From positions 62,001 through 126,000 of the forward strand of contig JPHH03000060.1 in NCBI GenBank assembly GCA_000750105.3: a stretch of DNA of 64,000 nucleotides, given 5' to 3'. A model generated the notes under the pieces. That model was not told the DNA's origin and made no database searches. It was given only the letters and a program-made list of their open reading frames with translations. Made by a program: the position numbers and the translations under genes. The DNA is from Tolypocladium sp. Sup5 PDA-1. Its lineage: Eukaryota > Ascomycota > Sordariomycetes > Hypocreales > Ophiocordycipitaceae. Below, one piece after another: positions 29,758 through 41,188 of the stretch (the first letter of the stretch is position 1; each line of letters begins with the position of its first letter).

Positions 29758-32700
29758 TGTTGCGGCAGGCAATCAACTGCGGAAAGGGAGAAAGGAAAAT
29801 GAAAAAAAGAATATTTGTGCAGCTATGATGGCGGGGGAGGAGGTCAGAGTCCTGTGAAAGGACTAGTTCATGGCGGTTTGCCAAGAGAGGGGGGTTGAAA
29901 AGAGAAGAGGCCTAGTAAAGCCGTGATGCAGGGTAGGCAGGGCGGAGATGCAGAGATGGACGAGGAAAAGACGGAAGAAAAGCGCTGCCCAGTGCCGTTG
30001 TTGGGCTCCGTGAGCAAGCAAGCAGGCAGGGAGGAACAGTAGTGTGGGAACTTGGGAGGGCAAATCCGACAGCGGACGTGGAATGACAAACTCGCGGCGC
30101 CGTGGAAAAGGAGATGACGAGATGAATGAATTTTGCTCCGTACGAGTAGCGGCCATGTGGAAGAGTGGGGATCTCGAGGCTTGATCGAGCCTGGGCACAA
30201 GGCCATGGCGGGGTCTTGGGCCATTGTCGACGCCGCAGAACGGAGCTGCCGCTGCCGCTGGGCGCTGCCAGAGAGAGCGGTGCAGTGGTTGCATCTATTC
30301 TGCGTGGCCCGATTGCGATGGCGCCATGATGGGCGACGGCGCGCTTCGTTTCGAGTCAGAACGCCGAGTCAGACCTCCGCCGCAGGGTCTGTGTGCGTGC
30401 GCAGGCCAAGGCCAAGGGCAGAACAGAGTTCGATGCTTCCCGCTTCTGGCTGCTGGGGTTCTCTCGCGGACGACGGCCTCGCCGATGGGCCAGGAACCCG
30501 AGCAAACGGCCAGACAAAGCATATGGGTGTGGCATGTGGCAGACCATGCATGCAGGCACCTGGACGGCCAGACACAAACACCTCTTATCTGGCTCCGTTG
30601 ATCCCCGTCCACAGGTAAGGTACCTTGGGGTTGCCGTGTTCTGCCAGTCTCGCCGCGCATGACTTGTACACCCCATTGGGTAGGTGTACGTCGGTAGAAG
30701 GCCGGGGGCGGCGACGATAAGGCGCTCGATCCTGCAGTGCCTCTCGCGATGCCACGGGTCATGGCCAGCAGACCAGCTAGCTGCCAAAGGGCACTTCCCG
30801 TCTGTTGCTCCTCAACTAGAGGCCCAGCTAACGAAGCGGCCGCAGAAGCCACTGAAGCCACTGGAGGGCAGCGTGAGGGGGTAGCGATCGGAATGACACG
30901 CTGACTCGCGGTCCCGACCGGCTCGTCCGCTGCCTGTTCCCGAATATTGGAGGAAGCCCAAAGAGACGCCACTCGACGCTCTGCAAAGCCAACGGCCAGG
31001 ATGGATCGCCTGGATCCAAGGCCCTGGATGGGGAGCGAGGTAGTAAACGGCTTCTCTGCGAGCCCACTTGGACGAGATGATGCTTGATATAAATGAAACG
31101 GTCGATGCGGGCACAGGCTGCGAGGTCGATGCGGAGAAGATGGAGGGGGGTTTTTTTTTTTTTTTTTTAAATCAGTAAGAAACACAATGCAACGTACTTT
31201 GACATCATCGCCTGGGTAGCTCGTCGGAGAAGGTCAAAACCGCCGCCTGCGTTCGCATGCGCGCCTTCAACAGTGCCCGACATGGCGGCGGATGATTTCA
31301 GCTGCCCAGCTGCGGACAGCACGTGGAGTCAGGCGGGTTTCGAGGGGGAGGCGGAGGATGAGGATGATGGCGACGCAGAGGATAGGATCGGATGCGGCAC
31401 CGTCGTCGAGCAGCAGCCAGCAGAGAGCCGGTAGAGTCGCAGGTTCAGAGTGGAAATCGATGCTGGTGATGAAAGTTGCAAGCTCTCGCGGCGGTTGGGG
31501 GAAGTTGGTGCAGCAGAGAAAGTGCTTTTTGGGGGCGCCTGGTTGAAGGCACGCAAGCTGGGGGGGCGAGAAGCTGGCAAGCTGGGCTCCCTCCATCCAT
31601 CCATCAGTCGGTACGGTAGGTACAGGTACAGTGCGGTGCAGCGGTACGGGGCCACGACCTTTTGCATGCATACCTCACCTCACGCGGGGATCAAGATTCC
31701 ATTCATGGAGCCCTTTCAGTGTCCGCGATGTATCCGTACTCCGTACGCTTTTATTATGCGCGATGCGGTGCGGCCGGTCACGAGCTCCGTCATTTAACAC
31801 TGCGCTGCCTTGCTCGTCAAAGCTGTTTCAATAGCAATCTCCCCAGCTCCTTGTCATTGCCAAGGGAGCAGGATTCATGCTCCGTATACTCGGCACTCGC
31901 CGGTTCCCCTATCTGGCGAGGTGACGTGACGAGCAGCTTGTGGTGGCTCTCACCCGCTGATCCCTTCTCTCCGCACGTCAAGACGGCACTAGACCCTTGA
32001 TGTCCGTAGCAGTGCCCGCAAGGAAAACGATGCAATCGTCACCCAAGACTCCTAGGATAAACCGTTTCGCGCCCAAGATGGGCCCTGCCCTCGAGAGCTT
32101 CCACATATGCACTAACGGCTACGTCAAGGTTTGAGCCATCTCCAGGTAATGCCCGTGGGATTCCAGTTGCATGACGCTTCCCTGGCAACCTGGGCCCCGC
32201 GAGCTTGGTCACAGGCCAGACTGGGCAGTACGCCACATTGCCTTCACGATCCGTTCCCGCCCTCCAGGTGGGGTTGATGGGCGATGGGCGAAAGGACGAG
32301 CGGGGTTACGAATGCTCTCTTGCTGCTCGTCGCCAGAGCTCTCTACCTTTGAGCCCCCGAGGCCCAATACCTATCACGAACACTTGGCGTCGAGGTATAT
32401 ACCGCAACGGGGGTGCTCGGTGGTGGTGATGGGGGTGGTGTGAGACATGGCTGGATGTGACGGCATAGCCAACCTCACAGGCCCAGAGGAGTCCCGGATA
32501 TCTGGATTTGGCATCCATGTCATTCTCGCGGAGAAAAGGGTAGGTAGCCTGGCCTGCCGAAAACTGGTGTAGATGCCAGCTATGGGCGCCCGGTGTTCCA
32601 AACCTCATGCGCTGCCACGGGCCCTGGCTTGGATGATGTGAACAACAGCCGCCTGATTGGTCGCGGAGGCTGAACCGTCAATCAATTCAAGTGCTTAAAT

Positions 32701-34176
32701 CACCTTTCTAGTTGCGCAAAAAGAAAATCAACTCAAGACGTTGTCGAAGCCAACGATAGACGTCGGCCAGCGACGGGTAGCCTGCCATCCGGCTAGCCGT
32801 CGAGTTTCCGCGCCGTGGTTAAAGCAACCATTGGCTGCCCATCCACCTTGCATCCCGGGGCAATTGGTTAATACGTACGGAGTACAGATGCATGTCTGCA
32901 ATGGGATATTACAAATGCTCAATGTCGCCCCCCGCGGCTCCACGAGAGGACAACGAAAGCAAGTTCACGGCCAAGCCTCAGATACACGGCTTTGGCGCAT
33001 GGCCTATCAGACGTGGCCGCCCTCTTGGCCGTCGCCAGGGATCAAGAGACATGTCGCTGATGTGACGGCAGCGATCCGAGCTACCGAGTCAAGCCAGTCA
33101 ACCCGCCCAGACATGGAATGCAGCTGCTATTAATAATGTCACTCTATTTACACGCCTGGTCAGCCGCATCCCCATCCCGGCCTTGCCGTCTTCCGTTGGC
33201 TCGTTCGTCATCCAGCTTGCTTGTCGCGACTCGGCGTCGCCACATTCCCATCACGAGCCGCGCCCCAGCCTGTGCTCTGCCGTATAGGCCGACAGGCGGT
33301 CTAGGTACTTCGTAGGCAGCTCGGTAAGCCCGCGTCAGTGCTCTGATGCTTCACAAGGCATTTCAGCTGCCAAGGCTTCGATGACGCTTCTACGCCCGCC
33401 TGGCGCATGCTACCCTGAAGGTCGGTGGCATGCATGGACTTACACGAGCGTTACCTCAAGCGACGGCAGCGCTCAGCCTCATCCGGCTCTTTTTTTGTGC
33501 CCATACTGGCCTGGTAGTGCGGCCGACACGATGCGACGTCGCGCAGCGTCCAGCTGGCTCCGTTACCAGAACTTGACCACCATTCTTTCTGGGCAGTTGC
33601 TTGGTCTGGTCCCCCCATCTCCCATCTCCCATCTGCAGAGAGGTTGCATGCATGACGCAGAGGCCGGGCAGGCTTCCGTTTATAGGTATGCAACACTGCA
33701 ACACTGCAACACGGCTTACCCGGCCTCACACCGCTTGCCTGCTTGCTTCCCTGGAGGCAATACTCGACAACTGTGGCCAGCTGAACTCTTGAAGAGATGC
33801 TAGATCCGTAAATATCATAAGTACCTTGGCATTTTTTCGGAATGCCACTGTGCCGGTGGAGGTGTGCTGCCGCCACGCCACAGCGCGGTTCCCGTGTTGC
33901 ATGCTGCACGACTTGAGCCTCATTATCCTGACCAGCTTAACGGTGGTTGGTGTACTCCGTAGGGCGAGTTGCAAACGGCCGTGGATATATACAGTTCGTC
34001 TCACGTCAGGAACTCGTGTAATCTCATCTGCAGTGGCACCAATCCTGTTTTGAAGTCTGAGGAGACGGTACGGCAAAACCGTGTTGTGCAGCCTGTGTCG
34101 TAAACTTTTCACTATCAACAGGAACAAGTGATTCTCCCGCTACCTTGTCTTTCAAGCGTCGTTGCAGCTCTTTCAC
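29758..34176. other. Longest gene-free stretch (4.4 kb)
   Basis: No gene is supported. The longest frames (for example 30295-31185, minus) have random composition and no motif. The right-hand ~600-1000 bp next to 29757 are likely the Sch9 leader. It contains an 18-T run at 31151-31168, GTAC-type palindromes (31736-31746, 32875-32885, 33301-33315, 33952-33961) and several TGCATGCA motifs. Confidence 0.5.
31145..31168. repeat. G6-T18 homopolymer tract
   Basis: Six G are followed by 18 T. It may be a poly(A) tract from a retroposed transcript on the minus strand or simple slippage. No adjacent gene body supports retroposition. Confidence 0.7.
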
Positions 34177-34498
34177 CTAGGCTGTGCCATCTTTCAATGC
34201 CTGGATCTTTGCCAGCCACTTCTTCTCCACCTCCAGCGTCACGCCCTTGGGATAGAACTGAGGGTCGACGCCTTGACGCGACGCCAGGGGATCGGGGTAC
34301 TTTTCTACAACAACCGTCAGCAAGCGTGCCACGAGAAGACAGGGCGGGGCGCATACTTATGTTGAAGTTTTGATCCGCAAGCCTCGACATCCTCCAGTCA
34401 AGCTCGTCCTTGGCCTTCCTTGAGGCGCCGCCGGCGCTGCCTGCTGGGGTAATCGGCTCAGCAACCTCCATCTGCGATGCGTGAGGGTCAGCGGCCAT
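34177..34498 (-). CDS. Small conserved-looking protein of unknown function (89 aa)
   Basis: The two exons are 34498-34357 and 34304-34177. The intron has GTATGC...TTGTAG ends and a plausible CTGAC branch point. Splicing turns two open frames into one protein whose joined segment LADQNFNIKKYPDPLASRQG reads smoothly. The N-terminal ~30 residues are Ala/Gly/Pro-rich. The centre (KDELDWRMSRLADQ) and the end (EVEKKWLAKIQALKD) look helical. There is no signal peptide, cysteine motif or membrane segment. A shorter start at Met10 is possible. I do not recognise the family. It is divergent from the SUZ-domain gene, 625 bp away. Confidence 0.65.
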
Positions 34499-35123
34499 CG
34501 CGGTCACTTGCCGGGGAGTACAACGTGGCGGAGATGAAGATGGATGCGTGTGAGATGAAGAGTATATCCCACAGATTGTTTGTCTATTTTCAAAAAAAAT
34601 ATCTGAAACGTTGTCGGGGCGAGAAAGCAGCCCAAACTGCATGGCAACAAAGATTTTACCTTGATGTTCTCGATGCGTGGCATCGGGCTGTCAGGCCAGT
34701 TCAGGGAGCCCCGCCAACAGCTGCTCAACCCCGCCATCAGATCCCTGGCAGAAGCCAGATCTGCTGATGTACCCGAAGAGGGAATGAGGGTACTTTGCGA
34801 TGCCGCTATCTTCTCAAAGGATTAAAGGTACATCTTGGGGCTTACAAGTACCAGACAACACCATCCCCAGGCCTGAACCACCGCGTTTGAGCCCCCCACG
34901 GACAACTAAAAATCGCATGGAGCCGGACCCTCGTGCTGGACGACAACTTCCACCGAACCCTCCACCAGACAGCCCGGCTTCTATGCGCAGACTCCTCGCG
35001 TACTCCCGCCGAGCGCCGACGTTGCACTCGCGACCGCCCGAGAGGATCCCCTGAGACGCGTCGACTCTGTGAGAGTAGAAAAATCCCCTCCATTGTGCCG
35101 ACACATACGTCCCCCGGAAGCCC
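34499..35123. other. Divergent intergenic region
   Basis: These 625 bp are shared by the promoters of the 89-residue protein and the SUZ-domain gene. No other gene is visible. Confidence 0.5.
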
Positions 35124-36027
35124 ATGATGAAGAAGGCGGTCGCAGCAGTACCCGATGCGTGGGAGGACGACTGGGAGACGCAGGCCGACACCGCCGCGCA
35201 GCAAGACGCGCAGCAGCCAAAGGAGGATCCCGCGGCACAGGTGCCTCTCACCAAGACTGAGCGCCTGACGCAGCATGTCGAAACGAACCGCAGGCTATGG
35301 GAGTCGGCGTAGGACCACCTTACCCCCCAGCTGCAAAAAGCCCAGTGCGTGCTAATGCATACTCTCTCTCTGCCTCTGCAGCGACTCCTCCCCCCAGACG
35401 TTCCACTACCTCGAGGCCAGCAACAACGTGCCCCTCACGTCCAACTTCAAGCCGCAGGTCAAGGTCCTGAGCCGCAAGCCCGTCGTCGTCAAGAAGGACC
35501 CCGTCACGGGCCTGTCGCAGCTCACGCTCGACGACGCCGACGACCAGGACAAGAAGGAGGTGCCGTTGACCCCCGAGGAGATCCGCGCGAAGCAAAGGAG
35601 GGACCGCGAGGAGAAGCAGCGGCGCTACGACGAGGCGCGGGCCAAGATCTTCGGCGAGTCGGCGCCGTCGTCGCGCGGCTCGTCGCCTGGGACGGTGACG
35701 CCGCCTCGCTCCGACAGCCGCCACTCTGCGCAGGGCCGCGGCCGCGGCCGCGGAGGGGGACAGAGGACTAACTTTGACAACAACCGCCAGCAGCCGGACA
35801 TTCGACGGCAGAACAACCAGAATGGGCCGACTAGAGAACTATTCGACCCGAGTTACTCGTCCAAGCTGGATTCCCTGGCTCAAAGACGAGGAGCCCAGGG
35901 CGATTCTTCGGCCATGAGTCCACCGCCGAGAGACGAGCCACAACAACCAATCCGGGCTCCGAGAGGACCAGACGGCAGCGGACGGGGAGGCATGGGCTTT
36001 ACGCGCCGCGGCGCCAAAGAAAGTTGA
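35124..36027 (+). CDS. SUZ-domain RNA-binding protein (SZRD1-like)
   Basis: The two exons are 35124-35308 and 35382-36027 (276 residues). The intron GTAGGA...CTGCAG has a GCTAAT branch point. The SUZ-like segment runs about 88-180 and ends in the typical REEKQRRYDEARAKIFGE, with the preceding PLTPEEIRAKQRRD stretch. The C-terminal third has Arg/Gly repeats (GRGRGRGGG) and an Asn/Gln-rich patch, then a final GRGGMGFTRRG. SUZ domains bind RNA, and RG repeats often do as well. An N-terminal acidic WEDDWE patch is present. It probably acts in mRNA handling in the cytoplasm; the exact role is not known. It converges on Nar1, whose stop lies only 20 bp away. Confidence 0.82.
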
Positions 36028-36047
36028 TTCTCGTTTCAACTACTAAA

Positions 36048-37787
36048 CTACCATCCGCCTCCTATCTTGCCGGCCAGCTGAACGACCCTTTCGGCGTCAG
36101 TGGCCTTGTCCTTTCCAACATCGCTAATCACCTCACGATAGCTCGTGAATGCCAGTCTATCTAAGCCTATGCCCGTGATATCGGACCAGTGCACCAGGGT
36201 ATCATTTATATACGATCGGGAAATGCCGCCGACGACATCCCCGGAACTCCCGCCAACCTCCCGCTCTGCCTCATCGCAAGAGAAGTATGCCTCGTCGACC
36301 TCCGCGAGCCAGTCCTTTTGCTCCTGCGGACCTGGCTTTCCAACAAGGTTCTTGCGCTCCACAACGACGGGGTCGTCGACTTTTATCTGGCCGCCGCCGT
36401 TGGTGCAGCCGCCCGGGCACGCCATGACTTCAACATAGCCATACTCGAGGGAGGCCGACTTGCCCGCCGGCCGCCGAGCGCTTCCAAACGGTCTGCCGCC
36501 AGGCATGCGGGACGGCCGGGCCGGCTTCAGCCTCCTGACCAAGTTTTGGATATTCCTGAACCCATAATACCGCGCGGCTTTGAATACGGGCTCGCCGTTG
36601 ACGGTGACAAAGTACTCGACAACATCCGCGTTGCGGCCCCGGTTCATTTGGATCTCGGAGCCGGGGGTCTGGGCGGCTCTGCTCTGCAGGATATGGTATA
36701 GCGGGCCACCCGAAGAGCCGGCCGAGCGGGGTGGGTTCCGGGTGCCGTGTCGGGTGAACAGGAAGTCGTGTAGCCTCGAGTCTGGAAACGGCTCTGGCGG
36801 GGGGGTAGAGAGTTGGTCCCTGGGAATATCAAAGAAGTTAATTTCTCTCGATTCGGCGAGCATGAGGATCTCTTTGCTTGTGATGACGCAGTCGACGTCC
36901 CGGACGCCTCGCCCCGGCAGCCCTGCGCCGGCCCAGACCTCGTCCGTAAGCTCCTCCCGGCTGGCCTCGAGCTTCTTGTCGAAGCACGGCATCACGGCCA
37001 GGTGCCATATTCTGCTCGGCGGGATACCCAGCTTTCGACTCAGGGCCGTCTTTAGCATGGTCCCCATCAGGGCTTGCGGTGACTTGACCCGGGATATGTG
37101 GGGGAGGACATGAGGATGTGTCTTTTCGGCGTAGCACACCCAGCCGGGGCAGGCCGAGGCCAGGATCGGCTGTGACGGAGCGGAGAGGCCCGTTCTTGAG
37201 GTGCCGAGCACTTCGTCCGCGCCGAGGACGAGGCTCGCCTCCCTCGCGACGTTGGTGTCTACCACCCACGCGAACCTGTTGTGCCACTTGCCCCCCTTGG
37301 CGACTCCCGTAGGCCCTCGCAACAGGTTGTCCAGCATGCGGCCGGCATCGCGCTCCGAGGCATGGCCCCCACACGCGGCCGCCAGGTTCGCCCTCGTCTG
37401 CGGGCTCACACTGGCAACAAACAGCTTCGCGTCCTCATTCTCCAGCCCCTCGACTGCGAAGCCGCCCGCGGCATCGGGCCCCACGACCCGCAGCGCCGGC
37501 GCGGCGTCGAGCGTCGACAGCACCTCGGCGTGGCTCTGGAGGCTGACGAGGACGGCCTCGGCGGAGGTGACGCAGCCGGAGCAGGCGAGGCAGTCGGTCA
37601 GGGATATTTGCGCCGGGTTGGCGGCGGCGGCGGCGGCGGCGGCGGCTTGCGGGCTGCCGTCGAGGATGACTTCGGTCTCGTTGGATGGTGGGGGAGGGGC
37701 GGCGGGGAGGGTCTCGATGGGCTTGATGCAGGCGACGCCGGGGGAGATGAAGTCGTTGAGGTCGTCGACGGAGAGGATGGCGCTCAT
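36048..37787 (-). CDS. nar1: Cytosolic Fe-S cluster assembly factor Nar1
   Basis: Nar1 is an iron-only-hydrogenase-like protein of the CIA pathway. It hands Fe-S clusters to cytosolic and nuclear targets through Cia1 and MMS19. It is a single exon of 579 residues. ATG 37787 gives the conserved start MSAILSVDDLNDFISPG; the frame upstream has no ATG. N-terminal cluster ligands are Cys20 (GVACIKP) and the CLACSGC cluster (about residues 62-68). The hydrogenase-like core has ASACPGWVCYAEK, VKSPQALMGT and the MPCFDKKLEA motif. The C-terminal ligand pair is in VMACPGGCTNGGGQ (about 454). An alanine run of nine codons (about residues 48-56) is unusual. All expected cysteines are visible. Confidence 0.95.
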   Translation of the reverse strand: MSAILSVDDLNDFISPGVACIKPIETLPAAPPPPSNETEVILDGSPQAAAAAAAAANPAQISLTDCLACSGCVTSAEAVLVSLQSHAEVLSTLDAAPALRVVGPDAAGGFAVEGLENEDAKLFVASVSPQTRANLAAACGGHASERDAGRMLDNLLRGPTGVAKGGKWHNRFAWVVDTNVAREASLVLGADEVLGTSRTGLSAPSQPILASACPGWVCYAEKTHPHVLPHISRVKSPQALMGTMLKTALSRKLGIPPSRIWHLAVMPCFDKKLEASREELTDEVWAGAGLPGRGVRDVDCVITSKEILMLAESREINFFDIPRDQLSTPPPEPFPDSRLHDFLFTRHGTRNPPRSAGSSGGPLYHILQSRAAQTPGSEIQMNRGRNADVVEYFVTVNGEPVFKAARYYGFRNIQNLVRRLKPARPSRMPGGRPFGSARRPAGKSASLEYGYVEVMACPGGCTNGGGQIKVDDPVVVERKNLVGKPGPQEQKDWLAEVDEAYFSCDEAEREVGGSSGDVVGGISRSYINDTLVHWSDITGIGLDRLAFTSYREVISDVGKDKATDAERVVQLAGKIGGGW

Positions 37788-38653
37788 GGCGCTGGCTGTG
37801 GTGCCTCGCCGTTGGGCGGGGCGGCGTTTCGCGGTTTCTGAGTTCGAGGCTGCAGCGGTTCCTCGTCTGGGATGCTTAAACTCGGACGGCGGTTCGCGAC
37901 GCACGCCGCGATACGACAAACCAGTCCTCAGAGTTCTCGCTCGTCAACAAGAGAATATCCCAGAGATGGAGAGACTGAAGCGTGCAGGAGGCGTGGCAGC
38001 GTATTTAAACGGTCGTCGAGTCGTACGTGGGAGGGATGATGATGCACAATGTCACGCAGCTGAAGCAATAAAAAGTCGAGGATTAGAAATGGCCAGCGCA
38101 AGTCGCCCCACGCCATGCGGCCATGCGAAATCGGCGCGCTGTCGGTGGCGGCACCGGCGTGGGGCCATGTGGAATGTACAGGGTAGGTGGCTTCGACTAA
38201 ACATACATGCGTACGAAGTACCTGTGGTTCCCAACAACTTGCATGCTCAAATACGGAGGGACAATTTGTCGCAGTTCTATGCCGCTTCATGGGTGAATCT
38301 GTAAGTTGACGTAGTTAGTGGATCTGTATTATTCCGGGCTTTGGGAAACGCGGAAGTTGTTGCAGTGAACCATCACACAATCTCACATGTGCCCGATTTG
38401 CGCTCACATTACGGACTACCGCTGTTCATTTATTCTGCGTTGTGCTAATGACAAGTTGACCCATGTTAGAATTCTAATCGGACCGTACCGACTAATAATG
38501 ACAAACTCGGGAGGTGCTCCCCGTGGCTTCCTATTGTACATGGCCAAACGCCGTAAACTCCTCCAGTACCCTCGTCTTCCGAGACCGCCTTCACTGCCAC
38601 CCGTTTGCCCGATTCCGAAGACAACCCAAGACCGCAAGCAATGCTGGAACCGT
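37788..38653. other. Intergenic region upstream of Nar1
   Basis: These 866 bp hold the Nar1 promoter and the 3' flank of the zinc-finger gene. A GTACGAAGTAC palindrome lies at 38211-38221. No gene is present. Confidence 0.5.
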
Positions 38654-39823
38654 CTAGGCTTCCACAGCCTGGGCCGCATTCGCAGTGGGCGTTGCCTCGC
38701 TCCCTTCACGGGCGCCATTGGCATGCTCACCACTCTGGCCCTCCGCAGCGCCCAGCAGCTGTACGTCGGCGGTACCAGCGAGGACGGCCTGGCGCCGCTC
38801 ATGCCAGTCCACCTCGCTCTTGATAACCTGCGACAGCAGCACCTCCTTTTCCAGCCACTCCTTGTAGTACATCTCCTCCAGCTCCTTGCACTCCTTCTTC
38901 AGTGAGTCGCCGATTTCCTCCGCCCACTTGGACTCCCAGTAGCACTTGCGATACAGCTTGTCCACTGGGTAGGCCAGCTCCTCGGCGCTGAACAGCTCGC
39001 TCGTGAGTGCGGTGAAGAACTCGGAGTTGAGGTCCTCGCCATTAACCGACCCGTCCGTGCCGTCTTCTTGGCCAGTACCATGCGACTGCGGCGTCTTGAT
39101 GATGATTTTCAGCTTGCTCGCCTTGCCCGTCGGCCCAGACTGCATCGACTTGGGCACGGGGTCGGAGGGTCGGAGGGCCTCGGTTTCGTGAACGGTTCGC
39201 ATGTGCTTAGCAAGAGCGTCGGATCTCGTGAAGGAGCGGTCGCACTCTGCACAGGCATTAGTCTTGTGGAAGCTATCTTGGGGGATATGGGAACTTGGCT
39301 GCGTACCAGGCAGGTAGCAATAGAATGGCTTCTCTCTCGTGTGGCTTCTCATATGGGCCTTGAGGGCATATCCGCTGGCGTGGGGGAGGCCCTTGCGGCT
39401 GCAGCTCTTCCACTCGCACGTGTACTTCTTTTGCCGGTTCTCGATGTGCGAGTTGTGGATGTGCTCAACCAGCTTGTCCATGTTCCGCTGGTCGCCGGCC
39501 GGGCAGCCGTCCCAGTCGCAAACCGTCACCTGGTCCTGAAAGTCCTCCTCATCGAGCCGCGCATTGACGGGGGAGCTCGGGATATCGCCCGACGTGTCGG
39601 ACGAGACGTCGGACATGCCCTCGAGGGGATCAGGCTCCGGGACCGTCTCGGGCTCGGCGTCTGGGACGACGGCCGATGACGCAGTCGATCCGGCTTCGAC
39701 CTTTTGCCGCTTCGACGGGCGGAGGGAGGTCTCCTCGTCGTCGTCGTGGGCATCCTCCTCGTAGGGCTCCTCCGAGACCATGGATGACAGCGGCGAGTCT
39801 GGGGGGGAGTAGTGGCGCGGCAT
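38654..39823 (-). CDS. C2H2 zinc-finger protein resembling INO80 subunit Iec1
   Basis: The two exons are 39823-39307 and 39246-38654, giving 369 residues. The 60-nt intron (GTACGC...GTGCAG) is a multiple of three without a stop, so the unspliced frame stays open. Splicing gives YCYLPECDRSFTRSDALAKH, a proper finger (C-x4-C...H), whereas retention inserts 20 residues between the two cysteines. Three GLI/YY1-type fingers occupy about residues 98-205, ending in HMRTVHE. The N-terminus is acidic and Ser-rich with a basic PSKRQKVE patch. The C-terminal region (about 275-330, DKLYRKCYWESKWAEEI) is helical. The fingers plus helical tail recall fission yeast Iec1, a subunit of the INO80 chromatin remodeller. 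That identity is probable, not proven. Confidence 0.85.
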   Translation of the reverse strand: MPRHYSPPDSPLSSMVSEEPYEEDAHDDDEETSLRPSKRQKVEAGSTASSAVVPDAEPETVPEPDPLEGMSDVSSDTSGDIPSSPVNARLDEEDFQDQVTVCDWDGCPAGDQRNMDKLVEHIHNSHIENRQKKYTCEWKSCSRKGLPHASGYALKAHMRSHTREKPFYCYLPGTQPSSHIPQDSFHKTNACAECDRSFTRSDALAKHMRTVHETEALRPSDPVPKSMQSGPTGKASKLKIIIKTPQSHGTGQEDGTDGSVNGEDLNSEFFTALTSELFSAEELAYPVDKLYRKCYWESKWAEEIGDSLKKECKELEEMYYKEWLEKEVLLSQVIKSEVDWHERRQAVLAGTADVQLLGAAEGQSGEHANGAREGSEATPTANAAQAVEA

Positions 39824-41188
39824 CGTTGCGCGTCTCGGCTTATCGCGATGGTGGAGGACGAGTGAAGGAGTCGTCGTCGACGCCGTGGCAGCAATCAGGG
39901 AGCCTGGGGGAGAGGGATTTTCACCGTCGTACGGCGGCCATCAAGCGCGGAGAGAGGCGATGGGGCGGAGTCGTGAAGGTTGACGTGACGGGCGAGTTTG
40001 GGTTGCGGCCACGGAGTACCGACGCCAAAAATTGGCTTCTGCATGGTGCAAGGGGAGCTGTTGAGGAGGACAGTGTGAATGTGGCGTACCTGACATGGCC
40101 ATTCGGTACTGTGAAGGTGCTGAATCGCACAGTGCAGAATACAGTGCCCAGCAAAACTCCAACAAGTGCCGAGGAGTTTCGACCTCACCCCGAGCCAGCC
40201 TGCGCCAAACACATGTCATATGAATACTATCCCTTCCGATACCCCAAGACGGCACAGTCAGAGGAAGACGCAAATTCGGACAGAGACTACGCTCTTGACT
40301 TGCGTGCAACTTTGGATGGCCTCTAAAGGGGGTTCCGGCGCTACACGACACCACCCAACACATCCCAATTCGGCCACACACCTCGGGCCTTGTTTGCCTG
40401 GCTGGGCTGTACGTGGCTTGAATCCCCCTGGCAATAGGCGAAGCCTTGTACGAACTCTGAGAGCGGTCCTGGAGAACCCGGGAACTACCAACATCACCGT
40501 CGGCTCGATGCTCACAGTACCGCGGCATCAGGCGCAAGCGTGTGCACGCACAAACCAATAATATTGAAAACCTCCCTCTTCCGCCCGTAATGGTCGGCCA
40601 GAGAGTATTTCATCACGTAATCTCAGCGCCATATCACATCTCTGAGTAATTTTCGAGCGCCCTGCCAAATGTGACGAGAGTTGCAAGTACAGTAAGCTTA
40701 CTCCGTACAGCCATGCGAAACCTCTTGGCGAGAGAGAAGATGTGAGGGCATGAGTATCTCGGCGACATCCGGCCTATAAGTCTCTGGGGTATGTTTACCA
40801 CGTGTGGTTGCACAATTGGCCGCTCGTTCCCCCGAGTACATATCAACGCGGCGACCTCTGCATGTAAGGCGGCAAAACATGCACCCATGTCGATGTCAAT
40901 CATACTTACCTCGCTGCTGTCCTACCATGGCGTACCTGGGGAAGATGCATGCAAGCTTGTCTTGCTTAAAGCCCGAAACTGCTTGGAGCTGGCTCAGCAC
41001 GTCGCCCATAACTTGTTAGGCGCGTAGTTGCTGATATCTATATATTGTAAACGGACGTGAAAGAAGTAATGGCTTCGCAGGCACTAAGCCTATGTAGCTA
41101 TGGAGTCTTCTGATTATGTCCTAACGTATCTTGATACACGGGACAGGAATATTTACTCGTTAGGTCCTCGTCCAATCTCAGTACTTGT
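39824..41188. other. Gene-free region (1.4 kb)
   Basis: I found no convincing gene. The left part holds the promoter of the zinc-finger gene. A partial palindrome (ACTCCGTAC) lies at about 40700-40708. Confidence 0.5.

Noticed and set aside
30295..31185. 296-codon leftward frame
   Set aside because: It begins at a poly-lysine run coded by the T tract and has no domain or conserved pattern.
30540..33660. TGCATGCA motifs as a regulatory array
   Set aside because: Only four scattered copies in 3 kb and others elsewhere (Sch9 intron, 40947); too few to claim an array.
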